Shown here: positions 7,872 to 17,146 of the stretch, one piece after another | Numbering within the stretch: position 1 is the stretch's first letter | Layout of the letters: each line of letters opens with the position of its first letter | Source: Pararhodobacter aggregans | GTDB taxonomy: Bacteria; Pseudomonadota; Alphaproteobacteria; Rhodobacterales; Rhodobacteraceae | Direction: 5' to 3' | DNA: 64,000 bases | Assembly (NCBI RefSeq): GCF_003075525.1 | Contig: NZ_QDDR01000002.1 | Location: 434,001-498,000 of the forward strand | Notes under the pieces: model-generated | What the model saw: only the letters and a program-made list of their open reading frames with translations | Told to the model about the DNA's origin: nothing | Database searches by the model: none | Program-made: the position numbers and the translations under genes

Positions 7872-8348
7872 TCAGCCCTGCGCGTCGTCCTCGGCCCCGC
7901 TGCCGCGGGGGCGCAGCACGGGTTCGGCGCGCGCCGAACCCTCGGCCCGCAGCATGGCGCCCGAGCGGAAGAGCGGCTCCTGCCGGCGCACCGGCGTGGC
8001 GAGGGGGGTGGCGACCGGCGCCGCGCTGACGGCGGGCGCGGCGGGTTCGGGCGCCTCCGGGACCGGTGCCGCATGGCCCTGCGCTGCGGCCAGGGCCGCA
8101 CCCGCGTCGGGCCGCGTGGCACCCAGTTCACGGGCGAAGATCATCACCACCTGTTGCGAGACCCGGACCGAGCCCAACCGCGAGCGTTCCTCGCAGGGCA
8201 GGGTTTCGGTCCGGACGAAGTGCCAGCCGCCCGCCGCCTCGGCGTTGATCCGTTCGGCCAGCGTATGGGCGAAGCGGTCGGCAATGGTCTTCAGACCTTT
8301 GGATTTTGCCGCGCGCTGAGGGGCGGGGACGACCTTGTATTCGTGCAT
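7872..8348 (-). CDS. DUF4177-like small protein with Ala/Pro-rich tail
   Basis: A 158-residue protein. The first ~75 residues (HEYKVVPAPQRA ... AERINAEAAGGWHFVRTETLP ... QVVMIFARE) match the small alpha/beta DUF4177 domain, whose function is not known. The last ~70 residues are low-complexity, rich in Ala, Pro, Arg and Glu, and probably disordered. The start at 8348 is chosen because the conserved domain begins there; the reading frame continues 26 codons upstream without family similarity. Confidence 0.75.
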   Translation of the reverse strand: MHEYKVVPAPQRAAKSKGLKTIADRFAHTLAERINAEAAGGWHFVRTETLPCEERSRLGSVRVSQQVVMIFARELGATRPDAGAALAAAQGHAAPVPEAPEPAAPAVSAAPVATPLATPVRRQEPLFRSGAMLRAEGSARAEPVLRPRGSGAEDDAQG

Positions 8349-8588
8349 CGGGGTTTCCGGCTTTTGCGTGCCGGATCGCTCCGGCCGGCTTCCGCGCCTT
8401 TTGCGGCAATCGGCCCCGCATTGCAAGCGGCTGAGGCGGCCGCCCGCCCGGGATCGGCCGGGCCTTGCCGGTCGCCCGGGCCGAAGCCAGCCGGACCACA
8501 GGATATTTCACCCGATCAACAGGCTTTTGATTGTCAGGTGAAAAGCCGCGGTGATAGCGTCCTGAGACGTTTTCTCGGAGGGATTACC

Positions 8589-9146
8589 ATGATTTCAGTA
8601 CGCCTTTTCGCCGTCCCTGCGCTGGTCGCGCTTCTGGGGACGGGCCCGGTCCTGGCGCAGCAATCGCTGAACGGGACGATTACCGGAAATGATGTCGATC
8701 GCATCGCCGAACTTGCCCGCGCCTATGGCACGATCGAGCGGCGCGAGGACGAGGACGGCGTCTGGCTGCGCGGCGAGATGGACGGCATCGTCTACACGAT
8801 TTCGTTCCTCAACTGCAACGACGCGCATCAGGACTGCACCTCGGTCCAGTTCCGCGCCTGGTGGGAATCGAACGGCGCCCATTCCATGGACCGCATGAAC
8901 CAGTGGAACCGCGACCGCCGCTTCTCGGCCGCTTATCTCGACTCCAACAACAACGCCACGATCGAATGGGACGTGAACCTGGCGGGTGGGGTCACGGCGA
9001 CCAATTTCGACGATTCCATCCAGTGGTGGCAGGCCGTGGTGCGCCAGTTCCGCGAGCAGGTGGTCGATCCGGGCTTTGCCGCCGCGGGCATGTCGACCAC
9101 GGCGCCCAGCACGCCCTCGGCCCCGCCCGCCGCGCGCGGCAAGTGA
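8589..9146 (+). CDS. YbjN-domain secreted protein
   Basis: A 185-residue protein with a Sec signal peptide (ISVRLFAVPALVALLGTGPVLAQ, cleavage after Ala-Gln near residue 23). A YbjN/sensory-chaperone-like domain (about residues 30-155) follows, with WLRGEMDGIVYTISFLNCN and MNQWNRDRRFSAAYLD as recognisable blocks. A Pro/Ala-rich tail ends the protein. It probably works in the periplasm; the function is unknown. GGAGGG at 8577-8582 precedes ATG 8589 and fixes the start. The 240-base upstream gap holds an imperfect inverted repeat (TTCACC 8507-8512, GGTGAA 8537-8542). Confidence 0.8.
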   Translation: MISVRLFAVPALVALLGTGPVLAQQSLNGTITGNDVDRIAELARAYGTIERREDEDGVWLRGEMDGIVYTISFLNCNDAHQDCTSVQFRAWWESNGAHSMDRMNQWNRDRRFSAAYLDSNNNATIEWDVNLAGGVTATNFDDSIQWWQAVVRQFREQVVDPGFAAAGMSTTAPSTPSAPPAARGK

Positions 9147-9193
9147 TCCGGGCCTGACGGGCCCCTAGGCCGCCGCCCTCAGCCCCGCGCCGC

Positions 9194-9760
9194 TCAGCTG
9201 GCGCATTGCGGCAGGGCGGCGGTGAATTCCGCGATCTCGCGGCGGTGGTCGGCATTGCGCATCGGTGGCCAGTCGGCGGCCACGCCGCCCGCGCCCTGCA
9301 CCAGCACCCCGTCCCGCGCCACCGCGGCCGAGGCGATGCGCACCGCGCAGGTCAGATTGTCGGCGCCGTCGTAGAGCCCGTCCGCGCCCAGGTCGCAGCC
9401 ATGATGGCGCGCCGTCGCGGGCGAGATCTGCAACAGCCCCTGATAGGCGCCGCCGCCGCCCGCCGCCCGCGGGTTCCAGGTGCTTTCGAACCGCGCGAGC
9501 CCCGAGAAGAAGGCGACATAGAAGGCCGCGCGCTGGCTGGGCGAGGCCTCGGCGTAATCGGGGCAGAAGGTCTCCACATCGGCGGGCACCGCCTCGACCA
9601 TGTCCGTGCCATGGGTCAGCAGCGCCTCGATCATCGCCGTGTTCCATTCCGCCGCCTCGGGTCGGAAGTTCCAGCGCGCAGCGACCTCGGGGGTATTGTC
9701 CTCGTGCGGGGTGGCGGCGCAGGCTGCAAGCAGCGGCAGAAGAAACAGGGCGGAGCGCAT
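9194..9760 (-). CDS. Lipoprotein with transglycosylase SLT domain
   Basis: A 188-residue lipoprotein: the signal peptide ends in a LAAC lipobox (LLPLLAACAATP), so Cys14 should be lipidated. A soluble lytic transglycosylase-type domain spans about residues 80-150. It carries the catalytic-Glu block (LARFESTWNPRAAGGG) and YQGLLQISPATA, the usual second motif. It should cut peptidoglycan glycan strands, giving 1,6-anhydro ends. It is short for the family, with no extra binding domain. Start 9760 is chosen for the signal peptide. It converges on the YbjN-domain gene. Confidence 0.85.
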   Translation of the reverse strand: MRSALFLLPLLAACAATPHEDNTPEVAARWNFRPEAAEWNTAMIEALLTHGTDMVEAVPADVETFCPDYAEASPSQRAAFYVAFFSGLARFESTWNPRAAGGGGAYQGLLQISPATARHHGCDLGADGLYDGADNLTCAVRIASAAVARDGVLVQGAGGVAADWPPMRNADHRREIAEFTAALPQCAS

Positions 9761-9948
9761 CGGGGGAGCCAGGGTTGTTGACGATGTCGTTTTCCTGACT
9801 CCGTGCCGGAATTTGCGCAAGACGGAGTCTGGCGGCCTCGGCAGACATGCGCGGAAAGGCGCCGGGGCGGAAAAGCGCTTTTCCTTATCCTGCGGGCGTT
9901 CTAGAACCGCGACCAAGAACCGCGGCCCCGCCGGATAAGGATTGTGAC

Positions 9949-11463
9949 ATGCTCGATCTCAGCTTTGACGCCCCCAAACCCAAGGTCATCGCCGGTGCCA
10001 AGGGCGATTGGGAACTGGTCATTGGCATGGAAATCCACGCCCAGATCTCGACCCAGGGCAAGCTCTTCTCGGGCGCCAGCACAACCTTCGGGGCCGAGCC
10101 GAATTCGAACGTGGCCTTCGTCGATGCGGCGATGCCCGGCATGCTGCCGGTGGTGAACGAGTATTGCATCGAGCAGGCGGTGCGCACGGGCCTTGGCCTC
10201 AAGGCGGCGATCAACCTGTGGTCGGCCTTCGACCGGAAGAACTATTTCTACCCCGACAACCCGCAGGGCTATCAGATCAGCCAGCTTTACCATCCCATCG
10301 TCGGCGAGGGCGAGGTCATCGTCGAGATGGGCCCAGGCGTCGCCCGCGTGGTGCGGATCGAGCGGATCCATGTCGAGCAGGACGCGGGCAAGTCGATCCA
10401 CGACATGGACCCGTCCATGTCCTTCATCGACTTCAACCGGACCGGCGTGCCGCTGATGGAGATCGTCAGCCGCCCCGACATCCGCGGGCCCGAGGAAGCG
10501 GCGGCCTATGTCGCCAAGCTGCGGCAGATCCTGCGCTATCTCGGCACCTGCGACGGCAACATGCAGAACGGCAACCTGCGGGCCGACGTGAATGTCAGCG
10601 TCTGCAAGCCCGGCCAGTACGAGAAATATCAGGCGACGCAGGATTTCAGCCATCTCGGCACGCGCTGCGAGATCAAGAACATGAACTCGATGCGCTTCAT
10701 CCAGCAGGCCATCGACTATGAGGCCCGCCGCCAGATCGCCATTCTGGAGGATGGCGGCAAGGTCGATCAGGAGACCCGGCTCTACGATCCGGACAAGGGC
10801 GAGACCCGCTCCATGCGTTCGAAGGAAGAGGCGCAGGATTACCGCTATTTCCCCGATCCCGACCTGCTGCCCCTGGAGATCGAACAGGCCTGGGTCGACG
10901 GCATCGCCGCCTCGATGCCGGAACTGCCTGACGCCAAGAAGGCCCGCTTCATGGGGGATTTCGGCCTGACGGATTACGACGCCTCCGTGCTGACCGCCGA
11001 TGTCGAGAACGCCGATTTCTTTGAATCGGTGGTGGCCGTGGGCGAAGACGGCAAGCTGGCCGCGAACTGGGTCATCAACGAGCTGTTCGGCCGCCTGAAG
11101 AAGGAAGGCCAGGAGATCGGCGAAAGCCCGGTCTCGCCCGCGCAACTGGGCGGGGTGATCCGGCTCATCAAGTCGGGCGACATCTCGGGCAAGATCGCCA
11201 AGGACCTGTTCGAGATCCTGTGGACCGAGGGCGGCGATCCGGCTGGAATTGTCGAGGCGCGCGGCATGAAGCAGGTGACGGATACCGGTGCCATCGAGAA
11301 GGCGGTGGACGAGATCATCGCCGCCAACCCGGCGCAGGTGGAAAAGGCCAAGGCCAATCCGAAGCTGGCCGGCTGGTTCGTGGGGCAGGTGATGAAAGCC
11401 ACTGGCGGCAAGGCCAACCCGGCCGCGGTCAACGATCTGGTGACGGCGAAGCTGGGCCTCTGA
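9949..11463 (+). CDS. gatB: Aspartyl/glutamyl-tRNA(Asn/Gln) amidotransferase subunit B
   Basis: GatB of 504 residues, the kinase and tRNA-recognition subunit of GatCAB, which converts Glu-tRNA(Gln) (and Asp-tRNA(Asn)) to the amidated form. It begins [12 protein letters not shown], has the cradle-domain signature [14 protein letters not shown], and ends with the helical and YqeY-like tail ([14 protein letters not shown]). AAGGA at 9937-9941 sets ATG 9949; an in-frame extension to 9847 has no family similarity. gatA and gatC are not adjacent. Confidence 0.97.
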   Translation: MLDLSFDAPKPKVIAGAKGDWELVIGMEIHAQISTQGKLFSGASTTFGAEPNSNVAFVDAAMPGMLPVVNEYCIEQAVRTGLGLKAAINLWSAFDRKNYFYPDNPQGYQISQLYHPIVGEGEVIVEMGPGVARVVRIERIHVEQDAGKSIHDMDPSMSFIDFNRTGVPLMEIVSRPDIRGPEEAAAYVAKLRQILRYLGTCDGNMQNGNLRADVNVSVCKPGQYEKYQATQDFSHLGTRCEIKNMNSMRFIQQAIDYEARRQIAILEDGGKVDQETRLYDPDKGETRSMRSKEEAQDYRYFPDPDLLPLEIEQAWVDGIAASMPELPDAKKARFMGDFGLTDYDASVLTADVENADFFESVVAVGEDGKLAANWVINELFGRLKKEGQEIGESPVSPAQLGGVIRLIKSGDISGKIAKDLFEILWTEGGDPAGIVEARGMKQVTDTGAIEKAVDEIIAANPAQVEKAKANPKLAGWFVGQVMKATGGKANPAAVNDLVTAKLGL

Positions 11464-11579
11464 GACGGGGCAGGGCGGCCGGGGCACGCTCCCGCCCGCC
11501 CACCCCGGGTGCCCCGGCCGCGGCAGCCTCGCGCCCGGCCTGACGGGCGCCGGTCCCGGCCCTCTCGCGAAACGCCGGC

Positions 11580-11632
11580 CCCTTCTTTGCGCCTCAAATA
11601 TCCCGGGGGTCCGGGGGCTGGCCCCCGGCTTC
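11580..11632 (+). repeat. Intergenic repeat, copy B (short form)
   Basis: CTTCTTTGCGCCTC, AAATATCCCGGGGGT, then a stem GGGGGCTGGCCCCC. It shares its first two parts with the repeats at 6934, 49809 and 62564. It lies in the 184-base convergent gap between gatB and the LOG gene. Confidence 0.55.
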
Positions 11633-11647
11633 CTGCCCGCCGCCGCC

Positions 11648-12208
11648 TCAGCCCGGCAGATGCGCCGCCAGCGCCACTTCCAGCATCGCCACATCCGGCA
11701 CCACGGTGACCAGATCGCGCAGGAAGGCCGGCGCGAAGCCCTGGGCGATCACATGCTCGATCAAGGCCAGCAGCGGCTGCCAGAAGCCGTTCTGATCGAC
11801 CAGCACGATGGGTTTGCGGTGGAGCCCGATCTGCGCCCAGGTCACCACCTCGAAGAATTCGTCCAGCGTGCCCGCGCCGCCCGGCAGCACCACGATGGCG
11901 TGGGAATTGGCGAACATGACCTTCTTGCGCTCGTGCATCGTCTCGGTGATGACCAGCGCGTCAAGCCCCGCGCGCGCCACCTCGCCCTGCATCAGATGCG
12001 TCGGGATCACGCCGAAGGTGCGCCCGCCCGCCGCCTGCGTGGCCCGTGCCGTCTCGCCCATCAAGCCGATGTCGCCCGCGCCATAGACCAGCCGCCAGCC
12101 GCGCCGGGCCAGCATCTGCCCGGTATCGCGGGCCAGCCCGACCATGGCCGGATCGCTGCCGGGACGCGAGCCACAGAAGACGCAGACCGAGGGGGGGAAG
12201 GCCGACAT
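11648..12208 (-). CDS. LOG-family (TIGR00730) nucleoside 5'-monophosphate phosphoribohydrolase
   Basis: A 186-residue Rossmann-type protein. LOG enzymes cleave N6-modified AMP (cytokinin nucleotides) or related nucleotides to base and ribose 5-phosphate. The diagnostic motif PGGAGTLDEFFEVVTW (about residues 104-119) and the ERKKVMF segment are intact. SVCVFCGSRPG marks the N-terminus. AAAGGA about 7 bases before the ATG at 12208 fixes the start. Older annotation calls such proteins lysine decarboxylases; the motif does not support that. The physiological substrate in bacteria is uncertain. Confidence 0.9.
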   Translation of the reverse strand: MSAFPPSVCVFCGSRPGSDPAMVGLARDTGQMLARRGWRLVYGAGDIGLMGETARATQAAGGRTFGVIPTHLMQGEVARAGLDALVITETMHERKKVMFANSHAIVVLPGGAGTLDEFFEVVTWAQIGLHRKPIVLVDQNGFWQPLLALIEHVIAQGFAPAFLRDLVTVVPDVAMLEVALAAHLPG

Positions 12209-12315
12209 GGAGGGTCCTTTCGCAAGACCTTGGGGGATGAATATTGTTTTGCCCATAGATACGGGCGTTGGTACAAGGGAACAAGGGCAGAGGCCCACGG
12301 GGAGAATTAGGCAAG

Positions 12316-14760
12316 ATGGCGCGAAACCTGGTCTGGATCCTGGGGGGCGGCACGATGGCCGCGGCGGCGGCCGTTGCGGTCTGGCTCGCAGCCGGGATGC
12401 AGGGGGACGGGGGGCTGCCCGCCGCCGGATCCGGCGCGCCCCCGGGGTCGGATCAGGCACCCGCCGTCCCGCCCCTCGCCGCCAACACGCCCCAGCCTCC
12501 GGCCGCCGCGCCGGTCGAGCCGCCGCCGGTCCAGGAGCAGGCCGCACAGGAACAACCCACGCCGCCGCGTTTCGACGTGGTCCGCGTGGCCCGCGATGGC
12601 GAGGCCCTGGTTGCGGGCTCGGCGGCGCCCGGTTCGGCGGTGACGCTCAGGGTTGACGGAACGATGGTGGCCGAGGCGGCGGCCGATGGTTCGGGCCAGT
12701 TCGTGGCGATGTTCTCGCTGGGGTCGAGCGTCGATGTGCAGGTCATGACGCTGGAAATGGCCGATGCGGCGGGCCTCGTGACGATGGGTGAGGATACCGT
12801 CGTCCTGACCCCGCGCCCCGAGCAGGTGGCGGCGCTGGAGGCACCGGAAGCACCGGAGACCGTCGCGGCATTGGCCGAGGCATCGCCCGAGGTGCCGGGT
12901 CAGGAGGTCGCGGAACAGCCGGTGGCGACCGAGGGCGACGCGCCCGCCGAGACGGCGGCGGCAGAACCCTCGTCCGAAGGCCCGGCGGGGATGCCCGGGG
13001 CGCAAGCTGCCGGAGCGGTCGCGTCCGCGGCGCCAGAGGCGGCGCCGGTCGCGGCCGAAGCCCCCGGCGCTGAGACGGGGGCCGCTGACCTGGCCTCGGC
13101 CGAAGTGCCCGACCTGCCGACCGCCTTCCTGTTGCGTGGTGACGGCGAGGTGGAGGTGCTCGACCAGGGGCCGAGCGTCATGGACAATGTGGTCATCGAT
13201 TCGATCAGCTATTCCGAGGCGGGCGAGGTGCAGATCTCGGGCCGCGCCGCCGGAAGCGCGCCGACGGCGACTTTGCGCATCTATCTCGACAACCGGCCGA
13301 TTGCCGTGGCGCAGGCGGAGCGGGGCGATTGGCGGCTGGATCTGCCCGCCATCGCCCCGGGCATCTACACGCTGCGCGTCGATCAGCTGACCCCTGAGGG
13401 CGGCGTGGAATCGCGCTTCGAGACCCCCTTCCAGCGCGAGGCGCCCGAGGTGATCGCCGCGGCGCGGGCCCGGGCCGCCGGGGGCGACGCGGCTGAAAGT
13501 GCCGCCGCAGCGACCCCGGAACCCTCGGCGATTGACGCGGCGACGCCCGCACCGGAACCGGCGGGACCGGAGGCTGCGACCACCAGCGCCGCAACGGAGG
13601 CGGTGACGCCGCCCAGCGACGGCCCGCCGATCGCGGCAGCCCCGGAAACCGCGGCGCCCGCGGCGGGCGCCAGCGAGACCGGGACCAGCGCGACGGATCT
13701 GGCAGGCGCGACGGGGACCGCCGGGGGAACTGGCAACGGCGACGGCGGGGCAGCGATACCCCCAGACGCCGGGGCGGATAGCGGGACGCTGGCGGGCGCC
13801 TCGGGCACCGTCGAGGGGACCGGCAACGGCAACAATACAGCCACAGCGAGCGGCGCCTCGGCGAGCGCGACGCCGCTGGCGGGCGCCTCCGGCACCGCCG
13901 AGGGGACAGGCAACGGGGAGGGCGGGGCAGCGGTGCCCGCAGGCGCCGGGGCGGTGAGCGGGACGCTGGCGGGTGCCTCGGGCAACGGCGAGGGGACCGG
14001 CAACGGCGACAATACAGCCCCAGCGAGCGGCGCCTCGGGGAGCGCGACGCCGCTGGCGGAGGCCTCCGGCACCGCCGAGGGAACCCGAAACGGGGAGGGC
14101 GGGTCGGTGGCGTCGGCGAGCGGCGAGGCGAATGACGGGACGCTGGCAAGCGGCTCGGCCTCTGTCGCGGGCACCGGCAATGGTGCCGATGCGGCCGGGG
14201 CAACCGCCAGCGAAGGCCCGGACGAAGGAACATTGGCGAGCGCCTCCGACACCGCCGGGGGAACCGGCAATGGCGACAGCGGCGCCTCCGTGAGTGCTGG
14301 CGGGGCGGCTCGGGCCGAGACCTCCGGGACGGCCGAGGCGACAGGGAATGCCGAAAGCGGCTCGGCCAGCGCCCCGGTCGCGGGTGAGGGCGCGGCCGGT
14401 GCGAGGGTTCCGGTGACCGCGCCCGGCACCGTCCCGGCGGCGGGGAACACGGGCGGGGCAAGCGCCAGCACGGCGACGGGTCAGAGCGCGGCCGCCGGGG
14501 CAAGCGCCAGCACCCAGACCGCCGAGGCGGCGGCATCGGCGCCGGTCTCGGGCAGCGCTTTCGAGGCGGCCCCCACCAGCAGCAGCGCGCCCCGGGTCGC
14601 GCTGATCACCGTGCAGCCGGGCCATACGCTCTGGCATATCTCGCGCGAGCGCTACGGGGCGGGCGAGCGCTATGTCATCATCTACCGCGCCAACCGCAGC
14701 CAGATCCGCAATCCCGACCTGATCTACCCGGGGCAGGTCTTCACCCTGCCCGAGAACTAG
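12316..14760 (+). CDS. LysM-domain protein with long internal Gly/Ala/Ser repeat
   Basis: An 814-residue envelope protein: a membrane anchor (about residues 5-26), a Pro/Ala linker, an Ig-like beta domain (about 90-165), a second beta domain (about 275-370), eight repeats of 29-30 residues (about 462-690), and a C-terminal LysM domain (about 760-813; VQPGHTLWHISRERYG and PGQVFTLP). LysM binds GlcNAc-containing glycans, so the protein probably bridges inner membrane and peptidoglycan. Similar LysM proteins with long linkers occur in Rhodobacterales. The start at 12316 gives a clean anchor. A role in wall organisation is inference. Confidence 0.88.
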   Translation: MARNLVWILGGGTMAAAAAVAVWLAAGMQGDGGLPAAGSGAPPGSDQAPAVPPLAANTPQPPAAAPVEPPPVQEQAAQEQPTPPRFDVVRVARDGEALVAGSAAPGSAVTLRVDGTMVAEAAADGSGQFVAMFSLGSSVDVQVMTLEMADAAGLVTMGEDTVVLTPRPEQVAALEAPEAPETVAALAEASPEVPGQEVAEQPVATEGDAPAETAAAEPSSEGPAGMPGAQAAGAVASAAPEAAPVAAEAPGAETGAADLASAEVPDLPTAFLLRGDGEVEVLDQGPSVMDNVVIDSISYSEAGEVQISGRAAGSAPTATLRIYLDNRPIAVAQAERGDWRLDLPAIAPGIYTLRVDQLTPEGGVESRFETPFQREAPEVIAAARARAAGGDAAESAAAATPEPSAIDAATPAPEPAGPEAATTSAATEAVTPPSDGPPIAAAPETAAPAAGASETGTSATDLAGATGTAGGTGNGDGGAAIPPDAGADSGTLAGASGTVEGTGNGNNTATASGASASATPLAGASGTAEGTGNGEGGAAVPAGAGAVSGTLAGASGNGEGTGNGDNTAPASGASGSATPLAEASGTAEGTRNGEGGSVASASGEANDGTLASGSASVAGTGNGADAAGATASEGPDEGTLASASDTAGGTGNGDSGASVSAGGAARAETSGTAEATGNAESGSASAPVAGEGAAGARVPVTAPGTVPAAGNTGGASASTATGQSAAAGASASTQTAEAAASAPVSGSAFEAAPTSSSAPRVALITVQPGHTLWHISRERYGAGERYVIIYRANRSQIRNPDLIYPGQVFTLPEN
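13699..14322 (+). repeat. Tandem repeat within the LysM gene, with a 177-bp higher-order unit
   Basis: Units begin with CTGGCRGGCGCC or a close variant at 13699, 13789, 13876, 13966, 14053, 14143 and 14233, so unit lengths run 90, 87, 90, 87, 90, 90, 90. Each encodes LAGASGTxEGTGNG plus a variable tail. Tails alternate (GGAAxPxxAGAxSGT, then NTAxASGASxSATP) in units 1-4, so 13699-13875 and 13876-14052 form a two-copy 177-bp repeat. A degenerate eighth unit follows. Confidence 0.9.
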
Positions 14761-14895
14761 GCGCCCCCGCCACAGCCCCCGGGACATGTGCGGCACCCGA
14801 TGCGGCAGGAAAGCCCCTGATCCGGCTGGTTTTCAGCGGACGGGGGCATTACCTCTGCCCCCTGCCGCCCCATCCGCCTGCCAGCCCGGAGCCCC

Positions 14896-16740
14896 ATGCG
14901 CTATCGCCCCTCGAATTCCGCCTTGCCCGCCGACCCCGACCAACCCCGCGCCTCGGGCTGGGCTACCATCGCCAAGGTGGCGCCCTATCTCTGGCCTCCG
15001 GGTCAGAAGGGGCTGCGGACCCGCGTCGTGCTGGCCATGGTGGCGCTGCTCATCTCGAAGCTGATCGCCGTGGGCTCGCCCATGCTTTACAAGGGCGCGG
15101 TCGATGCGCTGGCGCCGACGCCTCTGGACGCGGGCTGGCTGGTCGGCATCGGCGCGGTCGGGCTGACCATCGCCTATGGCCTGGCGCGGCTGATGAACAA
15201 CGGCTTCCAGCAATTGCGCGACGCTTTCTTTGCCGCCGTCGGGCAGCGGGCGCTCCGGCAACTGGCGCTGGAGACCTTCACCCATATCCACGCGCTGAGC
15301 CTGCGGTATCACCTGACGCGCAAGACCGGCGGCCTGAGCCGGATCATCGAGCGCGGCGTCAAGGGCGTCGATTTCCTGCTGCGGTTCCTGCTGTTCTCGA
15401 TCGGGCCGCTGGTCTTGGAACTGCTGATGATCGCGGTCGTCATGCTGGTCCTCTTCGACGTCTGGTATCTGGCGGTGATCGTCGTCACCATCGCGCTTTA
15501 TGTCTGGTTCACCTTTGCCGTGACCGAATGGCGGGTGAAGATCCGCCGGGTGATGAACCAGCAGGACACCGACGCCAACCAGAAGGCCATCGACAGCCTG
15601 CTGAACTTCGAAACCGTCAAGTATTTCAACGCCGAAGAGCGCGAGGCGCGGCGCTATGACGGGGCGATGGCGGGCTATGAGGCGGCGGCGCTGAAGACGC
15701 AATATTCGCTGGCGGTGCTGAATTTCGGCCAGACCGCGCTCATCACCACCGGCCTTGTGGTGGTCATGGTCATGGCGGCGGTCGGCGTGCAGAACGGCCA
15801 GCTGACGGTCGGCGATTTCGTCATGGTCAACGCCTACATGATCCAGATCACCATGCCCTTGAACTTCCTCGGCACGGTCTATCGCGAGATCCGGCAGGCG
15901 CTGGTCGATATGGGCGAGATGTTCGGCCTGCTGGGTCAGGCGCCCGACGTGACCGAGAAGCCGGGCGCGGTGCCGCTGCGACTGTCAGGCGGGCATGTGC
16001 GGCTGGACGCGGTGCGCTTCGCCTATGACCCGGAACGCGAGATCCTGAAGGGGATCACCGTCGATGTGCCGGCGGGGCAGAAGATCGCGCTGGTCGGGCG
16101 CTCGGGCAGCGGGAAATCGACCATCGGGCGGCTCTTGTTCCGCTTTTACGATGTGAGCGGCGGGCGGCTGACCATCGACGGTCAGGATATCCGCGACGTG
16201 ACACTGGACAGTCTGCATGCAGCGATCGGCGTGGTGCCGCAGGATACCGTGCTCTTCAACGACACGATCTATTACAACATCGCCTATGGCAAGGACGACG
16301 CCACGCGCGAGGAAGTCGAAGCGGCAGCCCGCGCCGCCCGGATCCACGATTTCATCAGCATGCTGCCCGAGGGCTACCAGACCCAGGTCGGCGAACGGGG
16401 GCTGAAGCTGTCGGGCGGTGAGAAACAGCGGGTCGGCATTGCCCGGACGCTGCTGAAGGACCCGGCGATCCTGCTGCTGGACGAGGCGACCTCGGCGCTG
16501 GATACCCATACCGAGCGCGGCATTCAGGAGGCGCTGGCGGCGGCGGGCAGCGGGCGGACGGTCATCACCATCGCGCACCGCCTGTCCACGGTGGTCGATG
16601 CCGACCGGATCGTGGTGCTGGAAGAGGGCGTGGTGGTCGAGGAGGGCCCGCATGCCGTGCTGATGGCGCGGGGCGGGCGCTATGCCGAGATGTGGGCGCA
16701 TCAGCAGGCCTCCGAGGGGCAGGCGGAAGCGGCGCAATAG
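14896..16740 (+). CDS. Atm1/ABCB7-type ABC exporter (fused permease and ATPase)
   Basis: Half-transporter of 614 residues that should form a homodimer in the inner membrane. Six membrane helices occupy about residues 45-330, followed by a nucleotide-binding domain with Walker A GRSGSGKST (about 399-407), signature LSGGEKQRV, Walker B ILLLDEATSALD and an H-loop (TIAHRLST). The permease has the Atm1-type DxNQKAIDSLLNFETVKYFNAE block. Bacterial Atm1 homologues export glutathione-linked or metal-glutathione species for detoxification. It starts at ATG 14896 and stands as a single gene; a palindromic terminator candidate follows. Confidence 0.92.
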   Translation: MRYRPSNSALPADPDQPRASGWATIAKVAPYLWPPGQKGLRTRVVLAMVALLISKLIAVGSPMLYKGAVDALAPTPLDAGWLVGIGAVGLTIAYGLARLMNNGFQQLRDAFFAAVGQRALRQLALETFTHIHALSLRYHLTRKTGGLSRIIERGVKGVDFLLRFLLFSIGPLVLELLMIAVVMLVLFDVWYLAVIVVTIALYVWFTFAVTEWRVKIRRVMNQQDTDANQKAIDSLLNFETVKYFNAEEREARRYDGAMAGYEAAALKTQYSLAVLNFGQTALITTGLVVVMVMAAVGVQNGQLTVGDFVMVNAYMIQITMPLNFLGTVYREIRQALVDMGEMFGLLGQAPDVTEKPGAVPLRLSGGHVRLDAVRFAYDPEREILKGITVDVPAGQKIALVGRSGSGKSTIGRLLFRFYDVSGGRLTIDGQDIRDVTLDSLHAAIGVVPQDTVLFNDTIYYNIAYGKDDATREEVEAAARAARIHDFISMLPEGYQTQVGERGLKLSGGEKQRVGIARTLLKDPAILLLDEATSALDTHTERGIQEALAAAGSGRTVITIAHRLSTVVDADRIVVLEEGVVVEEGPHAVLMARGGRYAEMWAHQQASEGQAEAAQ

Positions 16741-16796
16741 TGACAGGCAGACGCCGCGCTCAGGCCCCCGCAAGGGGAGCCTTCGCGCGGCGTGTC

Positions 16797-16814
16797 GGGA
16801 CCCCTTGGGGTCCC
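16797..16814. terminator. Palindromic bidirectional terminator candidate
   Basis: GGGACCCC is followed by TT and the complementary GGGGTCCC-type arm, in the convergent gap between the ABC exporter and the DUF2892 gene. No T run is present, so termination strength is doubtful. Confidence 0.4.
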
Positions 16815-16841
16815 TCCGGGCGCCCGGTTACGGGCGTTGCG

Positions 16842-17048
16842 TCAGGGGCGCTTCACCGGGCAGGTCGAGAGGCCGAAGATCGAATAGAGCGGGCAGGTGC
16901 CGACAAGCCCGGTCACCAGCGGGATCACCCCCAGAAGGAAGGCCCAGCGATAGGCGGCCTCGGGGAAGACGAAATACCCGGCCAACAGTGCCAGTCCGAC
17001 GATGACCCGGAGGATGCGGTCGATTGACCCTTCGTTGCGCGTGAACAT
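16842..17048 (-). CDS. DUF2892 (YgaP-like) small membrane protein
   Basis: A 68-residue protein with two hydrophobic helices (LRVIVGLALLAGYFVF and WAFLLGVIPLVTGLVGTCPLY). It carries the conserved NEGSIDRILR start and GTCPLYSIFGLSTC end of the DUF2892 family. Such domains form the membrane part of YgaP-type rhodaneses and often sit with sulfur or redox genes. The function is unknown. It follows the Crp/Fnr gene on the same strand after 98 bases and may be its target; that is inference. Confidence 0.85.
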   Translation of the reverse strand: MFTRNEGSIDRILRVIVGLALLAGYFVFPEAAYRWAFLLGVIPLVTGLVGTCPLYSIFGLSTCPVKRP

Positions 17049-17146
17049 GGCGGTCTCCTTTGCTGTTCGCGGTCAGGAGGATGTCTAGCGCGGCCTTCGC
17101 GAGTCGGTCTGTGACGTGGTCACGCGCGCGGGGCGGCGGGCCTGCG

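Noticed and set aside
8507-8542. Inverted repeat TTCACC/GGTGAA with inner GATCAA/TTGATT as an operator of the YbjN gene.
   Set aside because: The inner arms mismatch and no promoter can be fitted with confidence.
12307-14796. An 829-codon minus-strand Arg/Gly/Ala frame opposite the LysM gene.
   Set aside because: Arg/Gly/Ala-rich composition comes from the complement of the Gly/Ala repeat; no domain.
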